Shown piece after piece: positions 1-11,374 of a DNA stretch of 64,000 nucleotides. Position 1 is the first letter of the stretch. Each line of letters opens with the position of its first letter. The notes beneath the pieces were generated by a model. It saw nothing but the letters and a program-made list of their open reading frames with translations, made no database searches and was not told where the DNA came from. This DNA is from Berberis thunbergii. Taxonomy: Eukaryota; Streptophyta; Magnoliopsida; Ranunculales; Berberidaceae. A program made the translations under genes and the position numbers. The stretch covers positions 124,001 through 188,000 of the forward strand of contig QNQO01006227.1 of the NCBI GenBank assembly GCA_003290165.1, in the 5' to 3' direction.

Positions 1-760
1 TAGTTGGTATGCTGACGTAGCTACTAACTTCGTGACAGTTGGATTTTCATTTCCCTCGTTGCTTTATATTTAATGTTTGTCAGTGACCTTCACTTAGTTG
101 GTGTTTCGATTTCTTGTTTATCATTTTGTTTTCACACACATTTTTTGGGATTTCGTGTGCCATCATATCCCGCACGTCATTCCATGAGCAATTTCTTCGA
201 TGTTTGGCTTTGTAAAAGAGGACATGACAGGTTTATTTTCCTCTTTACCCTATCTTTGAAATTAGGGTTGTTTTCCCTATTCATTTTTCTTCTTTTCTTG
301 TTCGTTCATGATGCCTGCCAGCGATTTACTGGATGGTGAACAACTTGCTATCTGTGAAGCTCACTTATCTCTCAAAAAGGTTTCTCAGGCGACGCTGGAA
401 AGTTTGTTCTGACTATTATTTACCTTCACGATTTGAGATCATTTTACCCCGGCAGAGTGATAGGTTTTGTTATTCGAGAAAGGGGTACATTGCGTTCTAC
501 TCGAGCATGTTTTAATCCAACCTTCGATTTCCAGCACTAGAGTTATTCTGGACAAATTTATATTTTCTGGGCATTCCTCCACTTAGATGGGCCCTAACGG
601 TTGGAGGGTTATGGTTTCCACATATGCGAGAGCCATCCTTTCTGGTATTTCTTTGATTGTTAAGACTGCACTCGGTGGTTGGTTTGTTGGTGACCAAGAA
701 TATTTGCTTTCTTCATTCTCCTGCATGCTTTGATAATCTGAACGATGATATCAGCGGTTG

Positions 761-1176
761 GTTGGGCCCAACCTAACTACCCGCACGACTTTGGTTGGGC
801 CTAGAGCGAACAATGTTGTTTCATGTGGATCGGGTCGTGACAATTGGTATCAGAGCTGGACCCAGCCGAAAGTGTGCCGACGAGGATGTTGGGCCCTAAG
901 GGGGTGGATTGTAATACCCTGAGTGGGCGGGCTCTGAGGCTGGCAACTCCATGTGTGGGCGGGCTCAGGAGACTGGCAAGCTACCAAGTGTTGACTGGCT
1001 CAGAGGCTGGCAGGCTACCTCGGTGTTATAGTCCCACATCGCCTGGGTGAGGGATGGAGATGTGCTCTATATGTACGAGTTTGGATCTACATGAAATAAC
1101 GCGTTTTAAAGCCGTGTGGGTAGTTAGGTTGGGCCCAGAGCGGACAATATTGTTTCATGTGGATCGGGTCGTGACA
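761..1176 (+). mobile_element. TRIM-type miniature LTR retrotransposon, 5' LTR truncated and rearranged
   Basis: The 3' LTR runs 910-1176, from TGTAATACCC to GTCGTGACA. The 5' LTR keeps only its end, finishing at 842 with the same GGATCGGGTCGTGACA. A primer site TGGTATCAGAGC, which matches the 3' end of initiator methionine tRNA, lies at 845-856, and a purine tract (about 898-908) precedes the 3' LTR. There is no coding capacity. The LTR carries the 'GTCCCACATCGCC' and 'GTGCTCTATATGTA' blocks I know from a very common plant TRIM group. The same family forms the array at 47321-48641. It interrupts the accessory ORF. Confidence 0.8.
845..856 (+). other. primer binding site (initiator Met tRNA) of the TRIM
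   Basis: TGGTATCAGAGC, two bases after the 5' LTR end at 842. It is complementary to the 3' end of plant initiator tRNA-Met. Confidence 0.85.
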
Positions 1177-3194
1177 AGATTGCTGCCCTCGCTGCTTCTT
1201 TTGGCATTGGTAATGTTGTCGTTGATGGGAAAGTGAGCTCGGATGTTTCGGATCTCGATGCTCTTGTTAGTGTTGGCATTGTTAGCCCAACTTTTAGGAA
1301 GAGAAAATTCTTGAGGCTTGTTAGTCCATCGAAACGATTGTTTATAAGTTCTAACTGTGTTCCGAAAAGGAAATGAATCCCCGGCTCTATTTGTCACGTT
1401 GTTCCCTATTCGAGTTATGTTGATAGGGAGCCTGCAAGGGAGGATCACTTATCTCTAGAGGAGGCTGAAGAGATAAGGTTTGCGTTGGAGAGGATTGAAA
1501 AAAGAATATTTTCCCTTTGGATGATAATGAAAATAGGCTTTTTCTGCATATGGTGGGCTCGACGCTACCGAATGTTTTAATGATGATCTTAGAGCCATTG
1601 ATGATAAGATATTTCAACTGGCAGTTTTCCAATGATGATCACAGTCTAGTTCTTGAGGTGTGGTTTCCTCAATCCCCTTCTACTCATGTTGACACAATGC
1701 GGTAGAGGTCTTACCTTCTCCTGTCTGCTTAGGTTTTTCTGCCCCCGTTTGTGCTACCACCTGTTCCGCTTCTGCTATGACTACTATGTAAGGATTATTT
1801 TTCTGTCGTTCCACCTTATCTCCCGGCCATTGGATGTGGTTCCTCCATGCTTTCGGATTCCTGCACCCTTCATTAGAGGATTAGTTAGAAGGAACCTATC
1901 CATGAAGAGATTCACGTTAAGTCGGATGAGAAGTTTTGCTGGTTTACCCAGCTTGATGTGCAGGATGGTGCACATAGGTTGATCAACGAATGGCACAGGA
2001 GGTCGATGAAGAGACCTTTGATGCATGTGTTGGATCCGAGCCTTCATCTTGATGATGACCTTAGACAAATAATGGATGGGATGAATCATCTCATTTATGC
2101 AGGGATAATGGGCTCGGATTACCAAGCTAGTCATAATCAAGTGGCTTATCTGGGGAGGAAGTTCACAGTGTTATTGTTGGTTTTTCCACGTCATTTGTCA
2201 ATCTGACGTGTTGAAAGAGCGATGTGCAAAACAGAAGAAGGCGGTCGAGGTTGTTCGAGCCTCATGGATTGAGGCGGAGGGCACATGGGATCAGTCTGCA
2301 ACTAAGTTCGAGTATTTGATAACCGATTTGGATGATTTTTGTGCACACTTACATGATGTGGAGAGGGAGTTGTCTGCGAGAGGGCAATTCATGATGAGAC
2401 TGCATGTGTCATTGTTGAGCAGTCTATCAATCACGACGTTGCTGAGAAAAGGATGGAGCAATTAATGGTTGCGCTCGATGAGGTCAAGGCAGATACCTCC
2501 GCGATGCTTACCACCGCTGAAGGACGACTTATTGTGGCTATGAACAAATTTACTTTCGTCACGATAGGCTTCGCATTATTGAGGTGGCTGATTGGAAGCG
2601 AATCATTGATGGATGGACTGAGGTTCTTGACTATATCGAGGGGCTTGGTGTTGATTTGTCCCAGTACTGTCACTTGGTTGATCATACATTTGAAGATGAA
2701 GATGGTGACAAAGACATTCTGGGTTCTTTGGGTGATCCAGTGGTTGAAGAACCATTGCTTCCATCTCCTTTTGAAAAGGGAGCTTCTGCCAATGATTTGG
2801 CTGCCTATCGTTAGTCAGATGACGTCACCAATGATGTTATGGTTGCCTCAGCTTTATCTCTTACACCTTTACCTTCTTCTTCGAATGTAATATAATAGTT
2901 TTAATAAGAGAAAAAAAATTCTCCTTAATATTCTAATTTTTTTCATAGTCGTAATTTGTCTTGTTGACTCGTTGCATGTTGCTTATACCTTTTTTAGGTG
3001 AGTTAGTTGTCTAAATAAGTTGCATTGTGTATCTCTAGTTTGATTTTATTGATTTGCCATGGAGCTTTTATAGGTACGTTCTTGATCATGTCTGAATTTC
3101 TTGATTATGTATGAATTTCTTGATCCGAATTCTTCTATGACTACTTTTATGCTTTGACGTGTTGGTTGGCTCGAAGTGGGTTGACTTTATCCTT

Positions 3195-3924
3195 TCATCC
3201 TGATGTGTTGGAGCTTATTCGAGCAAGTTGATTTTTCCATCTCGACTTTGTGTTGGTTATCTCAAAGCTTTTATGAGAAAGTTGGTTTATTCTTCCAACT
3301 TTTACTTCGTTGGTTCAATGTACTAGTCGACCCGAGGTTCTTTATTTAAATAAGTTGACTTGTTCTTCTAACTTTTACTTTGTTGGTTCGATGTAATAGT
3401 CGACTCGAGGTTCTCTGAGTTAAGTTGACTTGTCCGTCTAACTTTTACTTCGTTGGTTTGATGTACTAGTCGATCCGAAGCTCTTTGAATTAAATTGACT
3501 CATTCATCCAACTTTCACTTCATTAGTTTGACGTAGTAGTTAATCCGAAGTTGATTTTTAATTAAGTTGACTTGTTCGTCCAACTTTCACTTCGTTGGTT
3601 CGACGTACTGGTCAGCCCGAAGCTTTTTGAATTAAGTTGACTCGTTCGTCCAACTTTTACTTTGTTGGTTTGACACACTAGTCAACCCGAAGTTGTTTTT
3701 TAATTAAGTTTAATTGTTTGTCCAACTTTCACTTTGTTGGTTCGACGTACTAGTCGACCTGAAGCTCTTTAAATTAAGTTGACTCGTTCATGCAACTTTC
3801 ACTTTGTTGGTTTGATGTGCTAGTCAATTCGAAGTTGCTTTTTAATTAAGTTGACTTGTTTGTCCAACTTTCACTTTGTTGGTTTGACGTACTAGTCGAT
3901 CCGAAGCCCTTTGAATTAAGTTGA
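3195..3924. repeat. about nine tandem copies of a roughly 70-bp unit
   Basis: The unit reads approximately TTAAGTTGACTCGTTCGTCC, then AACTTTCACTTCGTTGG, then TTCGACGTACTAGTCGACCC and GAAGCTCTTTG, with copies 5-20% diverged. The array is cut at 3924 by an LTR-like insertion and a last partial copy reappears at about 5583-5615. Tandem repeats next to the accessory ORF are usual in the untranslated region of Tat elements. I see no coding function. Confidence 0.85.
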
Positions 3925-5573
3925 TGATAGGAGCATAATTAGGCTATTTTTAGTACCATATTTCTATATATATTTTTGGCTATTACTTGTTAATTATGGT
4001 ACTAATTGCTATTTTCGTGTTTGTGTAGGTTTCCAATTACAAGATTCCAAAATAGAAGTTAAGTGAAGCAAATTGGCAATTTAAAAATACTGATTGCAAA
4101 AGGAAACCACGCAAGGAAGGAAACCGAGAAGAAAACAATTATAAAAGGGACAATACCTGCACTGAAGCAAGGATGCTTGCAACCACAGCCTCCTCATCAT
4201 CCAGCAACAACCTCCTCATCACAGCCACAACAACCACACATCCTCGCATTCGCAATCATAGCCACAACAAGCCTCCACCCATCTCACGCATCCCTCATCA
4301 CAATCAAACGCCTCACACATCCGATCGAAAGCTACCATCATCCCTTCTCCTTCACAACACCCAGACACATCCCCTTTGTTGCCATTAGAAACCCCATCGC
4401 CACCATCATATTCCCTCATCTCGTCGTCCCTTTTCATCCATCGCAGCCAACCCCAAACCCATCCACAACCATAACATTTCAACCATCACAGCCACAACCT
4501 TTCATCCATCGCAGCCACAACCCTAAACCCATCGTCTTCCTCTCGCCTGCAACCGCCGTCGTCCCCTCTTCAAGTTCACTGACACAACAAAAGATCGTGA
4601 GGAAGGAAAGAGAATTAAATCACTAAATCACTTCCTTTGCACTATCTGCACCCACGGGGTCATTTTCTACCACCACACACGGCGACAATGTTTTGTTTCT
4701 TCTCATCTCTTTACTTATTTTAGTTTGATATTTGATTATGGATTACTGTTTGAACATAATTAATATGTCTAGCTAAACTCCTCTTAGTTAGGGGTGGATT
4801 CGAAGCCCCAAACATGTGTTTTATAAATTAATTGAATTTTATCTTCCTTGCTATTAGTGATTGTGTTTTGCTTAACGACTTTATAAAGAACTTTTCTTTG
4901 TATGTTTGTTAAGGTGGTCAATTTAGTAAGCATGCTAGGATCTGGGGCTAGAGTATAAGAGAGTTTCACCCAATCGTAACAATCTTGTACTCATAACAAG
5001 TTAATACCAAGGAACGTTGGTAAGGTTAGGTAAAAACCTAGGTAAGAACAAGATGTTGATCATATTTGTAATTGCCTAGTCAGTGTTCATATTTTCCACA
5101 AAACTTAATGATCTCAAATTGTTTATCTAACTTGTGATTCCTGATTAGATAGCATGATAAGAATAGTTTGAAAGCGGCGCTAAGTTTAATTCAACGAACT
5201 TGAGAAAATAATAAGATTAATGCATTGCTGATCACGGTTAATCTTGAGCATTGTCTTTCACGATTAGCAAGTGGTTATTGAAGATTGATTTATGAAAATA
5301 TGTTTGGTGTGTGGAGATAACCCTTAGCTATTTTCTCATCTTTGCCATCCTTTTAGTTTTATTATCTTTACAGTAATTTTCGTAGTTATTTTCATAGTTT
5401 AACTTAGAAAATCTAATCCTCCAATATTTACTTAATTAGGTTGTTAGTTGTCTTTTAGTTATTCTTAGTGCTAGTTGGCAAACCCTCTAATCCCCGATCC
5501 AAAACTATCCATAATTCTTCTATACTTCAATCACAAAACAGTGTATTAAGTTGTGTGCTACTAAAATAATGCA
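3925..5573 (+). mobile_element. probable solo LTR or LTR-derived insertion inside the tandem array
   Basis: The segment starts TGATAGGAGCATAATTAGGC, ends near AATAATGCA, and interrupts the tandem array, whose unit resumes right after it. The length (about 1.65 kb) and the TG...CA ends suit the LTR of a large Ty3 element. The stretch at 4063-4626 can be read as a Pro/His/Thr-rich chain, but it is made of short 'CATCGCAGCCACAACC'-type repeats and is probably not a gene. I could not define a clean target duplication, so the exact ends are uncertain. Confidence 0.45.
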
Positions 5574-5615
5574 TTAACGTTTGTTCGTTCGTCCAACTTT
5601 TACTTCGTGGTTGAT

Positions 5616-6490
5616 TAGACCAGAATTTTATTATATATATCTGACTCATGTCCTGATCTCTTTTGGCTTGATATGTCGATTATTCTATATTGTCGAGTTT
5701 TGATGCCTTTATTATGTTGTTCATGCGTAAGATGAGGATTTCGAACTTGTAATTTTATTGATTCCTTTATCGAATTGTGACCAACCCTAATGGTTGTTCT
5801 TTTTGAAAAGTTACGCTAGATTGTAGAATGTTTTGCTTCATCCTTTTGACCTTTGCTTGGTTGAAGTCGATCCTCATATTGTTAGAGATATACATCTTTG
5901 TCGATTTGTCTCACAACGCCTATATCTTCAAGTCATCGGATTTGCTATTGAATTTGCTTCATCGTCTGTTGGATATGTTATTGTAGCTAATGGACTCGAG
6001 GTGTTTTCTGACTCGGTAACTGAGTATTGTTGAATTGTTCAATCATGCTCACATCAGTGCTAAACTATCCAATGATGCTCTAATCAGTGCCAAATTGTCT
6101 AATCATGCTAACATCAGCACCAATTGCCAAGGTTCAATCGAGTCTGTTGTCGTTAATTTCATCGTTGATAATTCGGGTTGGGCTTGCATCTGTCAGTTGG
6201 GTATTTGAATTGTGTTAGTTGATTGGTGCAAGCCTTTCCATGTTCTTTTACTGTGAATCGGTAAATTGGTTTGTCTGTTTCGTTTGACGTTAGTACTCCT
6301 ACTTTGATATAGATCAACTTGAGTGAAAGGTGTTTCTGGCTACTTCTCCAGTTGGGTTGATCGTTTTGCTCCCTTCAATCATGCGGTGTAGGGCATATAT
6401 TAGTTCCCTGGGCTATTCTTTTGATCCCGTAGTGGAATCTGCCTTTTCTTTTCCTCTGAGCTGCTTGTCTGGCATTCTAGTGAATTCATC
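5616..6490. other. untranslated retroelement-derived stretch with a short repeat
   Basis: I recognise no gene. At about 6030-6130 a unit of roughly 33 bp (AATTGTTCAATCATGCTCAC followed by ATCAGTGCCAA) occurs three times with small changes. The stretch lies between gag on one side and the tandem array on the other. In an intact element pol would be expected here, so the element is probably deleted or non-autonomous. Confidence 0.5.
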
Positions 6491-6493
6491 GAG

Positions 6494-8508
6494 TCATCCT
6501 CTTTGAACCCAATGCTCAATTTCATCTTTTAGTTTGTAGCAGTCTTTAGTATAGTTCTTGTGATCCTTGTGGAAGGAACAATACTTGTTTTTGTCTCTTC
6601 CTTCTAGGTTTCCTCTTATTATGAGTGACCAGTTGACATCTTCCCATTTCACCATGTATTTCAGAATATTGGTATGGCTCGTTTCTAGGGCCGTGTATGG
6701 TTTGTATGTTATTTTCATCACATTTGTTACCCGCTTGTGTTTGGGCCTTGCCGACTGCAGCTTCCCGGACTCTTGCTGGTTGGATTCAGTCATTCCATTA
6801 TTTCGATGCCTCTTTGACTGAATGCTATCCTCTCGGGGCCCGTCATTTCTTATTTTTTCCTCCTTCCTTTCCTGTTTCTTTGAGTGGTTTTTTCTTTCTT
6901 GGTCATTTTTCTTCTTGACAGTTTTCCTCACGTCGAGAAAAATGTGCCTTTGGGTTGTTTTCAATAAGATCGCCATGTTTTTTTGGAGTTCCGGGTTAAG
7001 AGCATAAAAAATTGTCATTTTTTCACCCCGGCGGTAAAAGTAGCAGTGGCCATGTCATTGTTGCATCCATTGATCATGTCAGCTTGTTAGTGAAATAAGT
7101 GACGTATTTCCTTATTGTCTCCTCAGACTTATGTTTGATGCGAAGGAGGTAGTGTGATCATTTCCTCATTCGCTGACTTCCGATGAATCTTATGATAAAG
7201 GCAGTGGCTAGTGCCTGGAAGGAGACTATTGATCTCAAAGGTAAGTTGTTGAACAATTCATTGCTGTAAAGGTAAGACTAGTCGAAAATGTTCTCCATAA
7301 CATTGACTCTGTAGTCTTCTTTAATGCCATCATATGGTGAAAATATCGCAAATGGTCTGTTGGGTCGATGGTGCCATCATATACTTCGAACTTTGGTGGG
7401 GTGGACTTCTTTGGCATGTGAGTTGTCATGAGGGCATCAGAAAATGAAAATTTGGCTAGTTCATACAATACATTGGGATCTGTGACTTCGATCCTGAACA
7501 TGATTTCAGCAGGTGTTCTGTCGCTCTGTGGAGTCCAGTGTTCTAAAAAACACTAAGGTGGCGAGCAAGTGCCTAGTGCCCAGGGGCCTAGGCGGTTTTG
7601 TATTATAACTTTAATAATTTACAAAAGTTAAGTATAATACCTTATCAATTACATCCAATTTAATGCCAAGATACATATGAAAAATTTAAAAACATGAAAA
7701 ATTAACAATCATGAACAAAATTTATTAAAACTCAAATGACTGAAGTTGTTCATGATGGGTACTTTATACAAAGCTGAATTTGTGGACAAATATCCAAACC
7801 TACTTTTATTTTTATTCAAATTGCATGAATGACTTCAATCATGTTTGATTAAATCTACATTTTTAAATTTGGTACCAGCAGATCCTTTGAGAATTTCATT
7901 AAGTAATCATCATTTGCTACATTCAGACATATACTGAATAAAAAACAATTAAATTGTTTATTTTCACAAAAGGGGAAAGAAAAATAAAATAATAACACAA
8001 TCAACCTTATTAAAAAAGCCGCCTAGATTGCCCTGACCCCGCCCAACCATTAATCTAGGCGTTTCTCTAACGCATAGCACCTAGGTGCCGCCTATGCCAT
8101 TTTTTAGAACACTGGTGTTGTCTTACCCTGCGAAGGCTTATTGTTTTCAAGATTTCCCTGTTGAGGTTCTGCCGAAACCTCATCGCTTTCTCGGTTTCAG
8201 TTGGTAGAGTTTTGCTGGGGCGCTGTTTGGATAGGGTCGACTGACTGAATGCGCTATTGAGTGAGTTTTTCCATCATCATCGTCATGTGGTTCATCTGGA
8301 TCATAAGCATATCTACCCGAGGGTCAGCAACGATGTTGCCGGATGTCTGGGTTGTCTGAGTTATTCCCTGATGTGGATCTTGATTGTTGGGTGCAATTGG
8401 CCCAATGGTCACTGCTGGATCTTGATCGCGAGCTGCTGGTGATATAGTGTTGCCAGTAGGAGGGTTATTGTGATTGTCATTGGGTTGAGGTTTTGTAGCG
8501 CATTTCAT
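6494..8508 (-). pseudogene. gag of a Tat-type (Ty3) retrotransposon, broken
   Basis: The N-terminal part is at 8254-8508 (Asn/Pro/Thr-rich, then an IQMNHMTMMMEKL helix). The capsid start is at 7235-7501 (PPKFEVYDGTIDPTDHL, then FHHMMALKK). The C-terminal part is at 6494-7018, with a zinc knuckle of the Tat form (CSFHKDHKNYTKDC). Frames change between pieces and a hAT-type miniature element (7536-8114) sits in the coding region. The order from the LTR at 8618-10230 (LTR, primer site, gag) fits a - strand element. The paralogous gag copies at 20573 and 60776 show the same motifs. Not functional. Confidence 0.8.
7536..8114 (-). mobile_element. hAT-type miniature element, family A (CAGTGTTCTAAAA), copy 1
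   Basis: Terminal inverted repeats CAGTGTTCTAAAAAA...TTTTTTAGAACACTG are flanked by an imperfect 8-bp duplication (GTGGAGTC at 7528-7535, GTGTTGTC at 8115-8122; 6 of 8 match). The 579-bp element has no ORF and has GGCGG/CTAGGCG motifs inside both ends. Its interior matches copy 2 in reverse orientation. Inserted in gag. Confidence 0.85.
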
Positions 8509-8600
8509 CTATTCTTACAGTCTGTCGATCGTCGATCACATTTTGGTGAGCTTTGTCACTGTGGATCTTTTTTTCAGAAAGAAAATTTGTTGTTTGCCAT

Positions 8601-8614
8601 GGACGACGCCAAAC
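8601..8614 (-). other. primer binding site of the first Tat element
   Basis: Read on the - strand the sequence after the LTR end is GTTTGGCGTCGTCC. The TTTGGCxCCGTC-like form recurs in the other Tat copies here (20076-20090, 38593-38612, 60468-60485). Confidence 0.6.
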
Positions 8615-8945
8615 TAATGTGTCCAAATCTCGTCCTCTTGTAGATTTGACCTGCAAAACAAATGTTAGACTGCCAACGACCACATTTTTTGTGGTTGAAG
8701 GCACTCCGATGCTTAATCAACAACTATGTTTAAAGAATGAAGTAAATTTGGACAAAACTCAGTTAAAGTTGCATATCTTGGTCGATTGTTCCCTTTACCT
8801 CATATAATCACCGCGGTTAATTCTCCGTGTGACTTAAGCATGTGAGGTGCAACGGAAGGTCTGTTTTAAAATTTTCAAACCGAATTTGGGCCTTAAGTAT
8901 CCGTCCTTTATGAAGATGTGTCCGTGGATGCATAACTCCCTCCAC

Positions 8946-9316
8946 TAGGGCTGAAAACCGAACCGACTTAGGTCGGTTTTAAAATTTTCAAACCGAAACC
9001 GAACCGACCATTAACAAAACCGATTTTAATTTATGCAAACCGTAACCGAACCGAACCGACTAAAATTAAACCAAAACCGAAATAAAACCGAACCGACCGA
9101 CTATTTTAAACATATTGTATTATTTATATATAAAATATATATATTATTTATTATATATATTCGGTCGGTTCGGTTTGGTCGGTTAAAATCACATAGAAAC
9201 CAAAAATCGAACCGACCACTTCGGTTTTGAATTTTTTAAAACCGAAACCGATCCGAACCAAATTTAAACTGAACCAATCGGTTCGGTCGGTTTAATCGAT
9301 TTTTTGTTCTGCCCTA
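8946..9316. mobile_element. hAT-type miniature element, family B (TAGGGCTGAAAACC)
   Basis: Ends TAGGGCTGAAAAC...GTTCTGCCCTA with a perfect 8-bp target duplication CCCTCCAC on both sides (8938-8945 and 9317-9324). The body is made of CCGAACCGA/TCGGTTCGGT repeats in both orientations around an AT-rich core, so it can fold back along most of its length. No coding capacity. This CCGAACCGA type is widespread in plant genomes. Confidence 0.9.
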
Positions 9317-9527
9317 CCCTCCACGACTCTTTTCTTATGTAACATTTCTCTTATTTATGAGATAAGTCGTGTGGGCCCGGATTTGGGCCTTAAGTATGTC
9401 TCATTCTGATGGGTCCTGTTTGGGCTTTTATGATTGGTTTTACCTTCTTGAGTTTTAGGAGCTGGTCTAGTTGGTGGGGTACTTGATCCTCATGATGGAT
9501 GTTTTCTGCCACGTGCATGGCTGTGAT

Positions 9528-10190
9528 CAGTGTTCTAAAAATCGACTAGAAGGTGGAAAACCGCTCAGATTAATGGCTGGGCGGGTGGTTCTCGGCAGTT
9601 TGGGCGGTCTAGGCGGTTTGGGCGATATTTTTTTTAAAACTTTTTTAATCTTTTAATTTTTAATATTTTAATATTTTAATTTTTTTTAATTTTTTAATAA
9701 GGCTGATTTTGTACTTATTTTATTTTTCTTTCCTCTTTTTTAGAAATAAACTATTTAATTATTTTTTATTCAGTATATGTCTAAATGTAGCAAATGATGA
9801 TAACTTAAGGGAATTCTCAAAGGATCTGCCGGTACCAATTTTACTAATGTAGATTTTATCAAACATGACTGAGGTTATTCATGTAATTTGAAGAAAAATA
9901 AAAGAGTAGGTTTGGATATTTGTCCACAAATTCAATTTTATATAAAGTATCCATCATGACCAACTTCAGTCATTTGAGTTTTAATAAATTTTGTTCATGA
10001 TTGTTAATTTTTCATGTTTTTAAATTTTGCATATGTATATTGGCATTAAATTGGATGTAATTGATAAGGTATTATGCTTAAAATTTGTAAATTATTAAAG
10101 TTATAATACAAAACCTAAGACCGCCTAGGCCCCTGGGCGCTATGCACTTGCTCGCCGCCCGCCTAGCGCCTAGCGATTTTTAGAACACTG
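9528..10190 (+). mobile_element. hAT-type miniature element, family A, copy 2
   Basis: CAGTGTTCTAAAAATCG...CGATTTTTAGAACACTG with a perfect 8-bp duplication GCTGTGAT (9520-9527 and 10191-10198). It is 663 bp. The subterminal part has repeated GGCGG/CCGCCTAGG motifs and the interior is homologous to copy 1 in opposite orientation. Inserted in the LTR of the first Tat element. Confidence 0.92.
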
Positions 10191-10261
10191 GCTGTGATGA
10201 CAGTCTATTTTGATGTATCATCAATCATAATGGACATTTTATTATTGGGCATACTAGTAAC

Positions 10262-10530
10262 AATACTGCAAATCATTAGATTTGCTTTGTGATCTCAAAA
10301 TTACTCAACAATATGGTTTTTGCGAATATTGTTATTGAATTTGATTCTCAGGTGGTAACTCAAGCATTAAAAAACTGATTTGGTAAGTAGCCCAGGTACT
10401 AACGCACTACAAAAAATTATTGCGACTTTTCTCGAGCGTTGAAATGAAAAGGATCTACAAGGAAGTGAATCAAGCCATGAATTTTCTTGCTAAATCTAGA
10501 GCTCATAGAGAAGATATATCTTAGACGATG
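10262..10530 (+). pseudogene. fragment of a retroelement RNase H-like domain (RVT_3 type)
   Basis: In three linked frames one reads IVIEFDSQVVTQALKN near 10320-10372 and NQAMNFLAKSRAHRE near 10465-10515. These are the 'D-S--V--A' strand and the C-terminal 'N---D-LA---R' helix of the plant RNase H-like domain found at the end of LINEs. Stops and frameshifts interrupt it. The rest of 10531-11165 is AT-rich and I see no gene there. Confidence 0.45.
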
Positions 10531-11167
10531 CTATTAATGAAATCCTTTAATTTTCTGTTAAAAAAAGTGTCCAAATATATTCTTTTTTTGTTGTTAAACA
10601 AGTCTAAAAATCCCTTAATGATACTTGTGCAACATTGCTCTATAGATGGATTCATGATACGTTGGATGGCATAATCATAACTACAAATCAAAAAAATTGA
10701 AAATTGAAGAAGTTGATCTGATTTTTTTTGTTTATTTTTATTTTTACTTTTACTTTTGTTTATTTATCTTAAGAACCTTGAGAAACTTTGGTCATTATTT
10801 TGTTAAGGTGCCATATGGTTCCAAATGTTTTAAATGGTGAATAGAATATATGACACGTGGAATAGATGGTCTACAAATTTTGTTACCTTAATTGGTATTA
10901 GACAATTTGAATTTCACTTAGTTCCTAATGTTCACATTTTCTTAAATACCACAACTTAAATTTCACTCATTTCCTAATGTTTACATATTTTTTAAATACA
11001 GAGTGTAAGAACTAAGAGCCATTTGGAAAGGATTGATCGGGCAAAGCCATGTTCTCATTGGCTAAGAGCTGATCTTATCTCAACCAATGGGATGACTTGG
11101 TGGCACCCATAGAAAATTTTAAGCATATTTACAAGACAAACCAACCTCAAATACTGGAAAAGGCCCA

Positions 11168-11170
11168 TCA

Positions 11171-11208
<38 letters not shown>

Positions 11209-11372
11209 AAAGGCAAGCCGGTTTTTTCAGCCTAGGATCCGTAACCTAGTCCCGAGATGCGACCTACGGGTCGAATACCACCCCGAAATAAAGATGCCTC
11301 CAGTGGGTCTCGAAGCAAGGATCTGTGGAACAAGTCCACAAAGCCTTAACCAATCGACCACAACCCCTTTGG
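11168..11372 (-). mobile_element. tRNA-derived SINE with long A tail
   Basis: On the - strand the sequence starts near GGTTGTGGTCGATTGGTTAA (A-box-like), carries GCTTCGAGACCC (B-box-like) about 45 bp later, and ends in an unbroken A run of over 30 bases (the T run at about 11171-11207 on the + strand). This is the layout of plant SINEs transcribed by RNA polymerase III. A short CATCTTT may be the target duplication, but I could not fix its length. Confidence 0.75.
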
Positions 11373-11374
11373 CT

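Larger units (their letters stand above)
310..2814 (+). pseudogene. decayed accessory ORF of a Tat-type (Ty3) retrotransposon
   Basis: Reading begins with a Met-Pro-Ala-Ser-Asp start near 310 and continues in pieces in all three frames, separated by stops. One piece (about 540-720) has the aromatic, proline-rich look of the 'putative gypsy type transposon' domain. A helical, charged stretch at 2208-2400 looks like coiled coil. An acidic C-terminal piece ends at 2814. This order (globular N-terminus, coiled coil, acidic tail) is the one known for the extra ORF that many plant Tat elements carry. The gag at 6494-8508 lies on the - strand, so this ORF would be antisense to its element; that pairing is inferred. 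A TRIM element (about 761-1176) sits inside it. It is not a functional gene. The family call is by pattern and moderately sure. Confidence 0.5.
8618..10230 (-). mobile_element. 5' LTR of a Tat element with two miniature elements inside
   Basis: The ends match the LTRs at 17186-17761 and 38616-39204: the inner edge TGTGTCCAAATCTCG and the outer edge GATGTATCATCAATCATAA, preceded by the shared CCACGTGCATGGCTGTGAT block. Removing the two insertions (8946-9316 and 9528-10190, each with one 8-bp duplication) leaves about 563 bp. The relatives are 576 and 589 bp, so the alignment is consistent. Confidence 0.8.

Noticed and set aside
2900..3930. CRISPR-like array (regular repeats)
   Set aside because: Units are contiguous and diverged without unique spacers, in plant DNA; this is a tandem repeat of a retroelement.
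4063..4626. 187-codon ORF rich in Pro, His, Thr and Ser
   Set aside because: It arises from short CATCGCAGCC/CCACAACC repeats inside an LTR-like insertion. No domain, and the overlapping frames look equally plausible.
11271..11372. tRNA gene
   Set aside because: A-box- and B-box-like sequences belong to a SINE with an A tail. There is no cloverleaf with paired acceptor stem.
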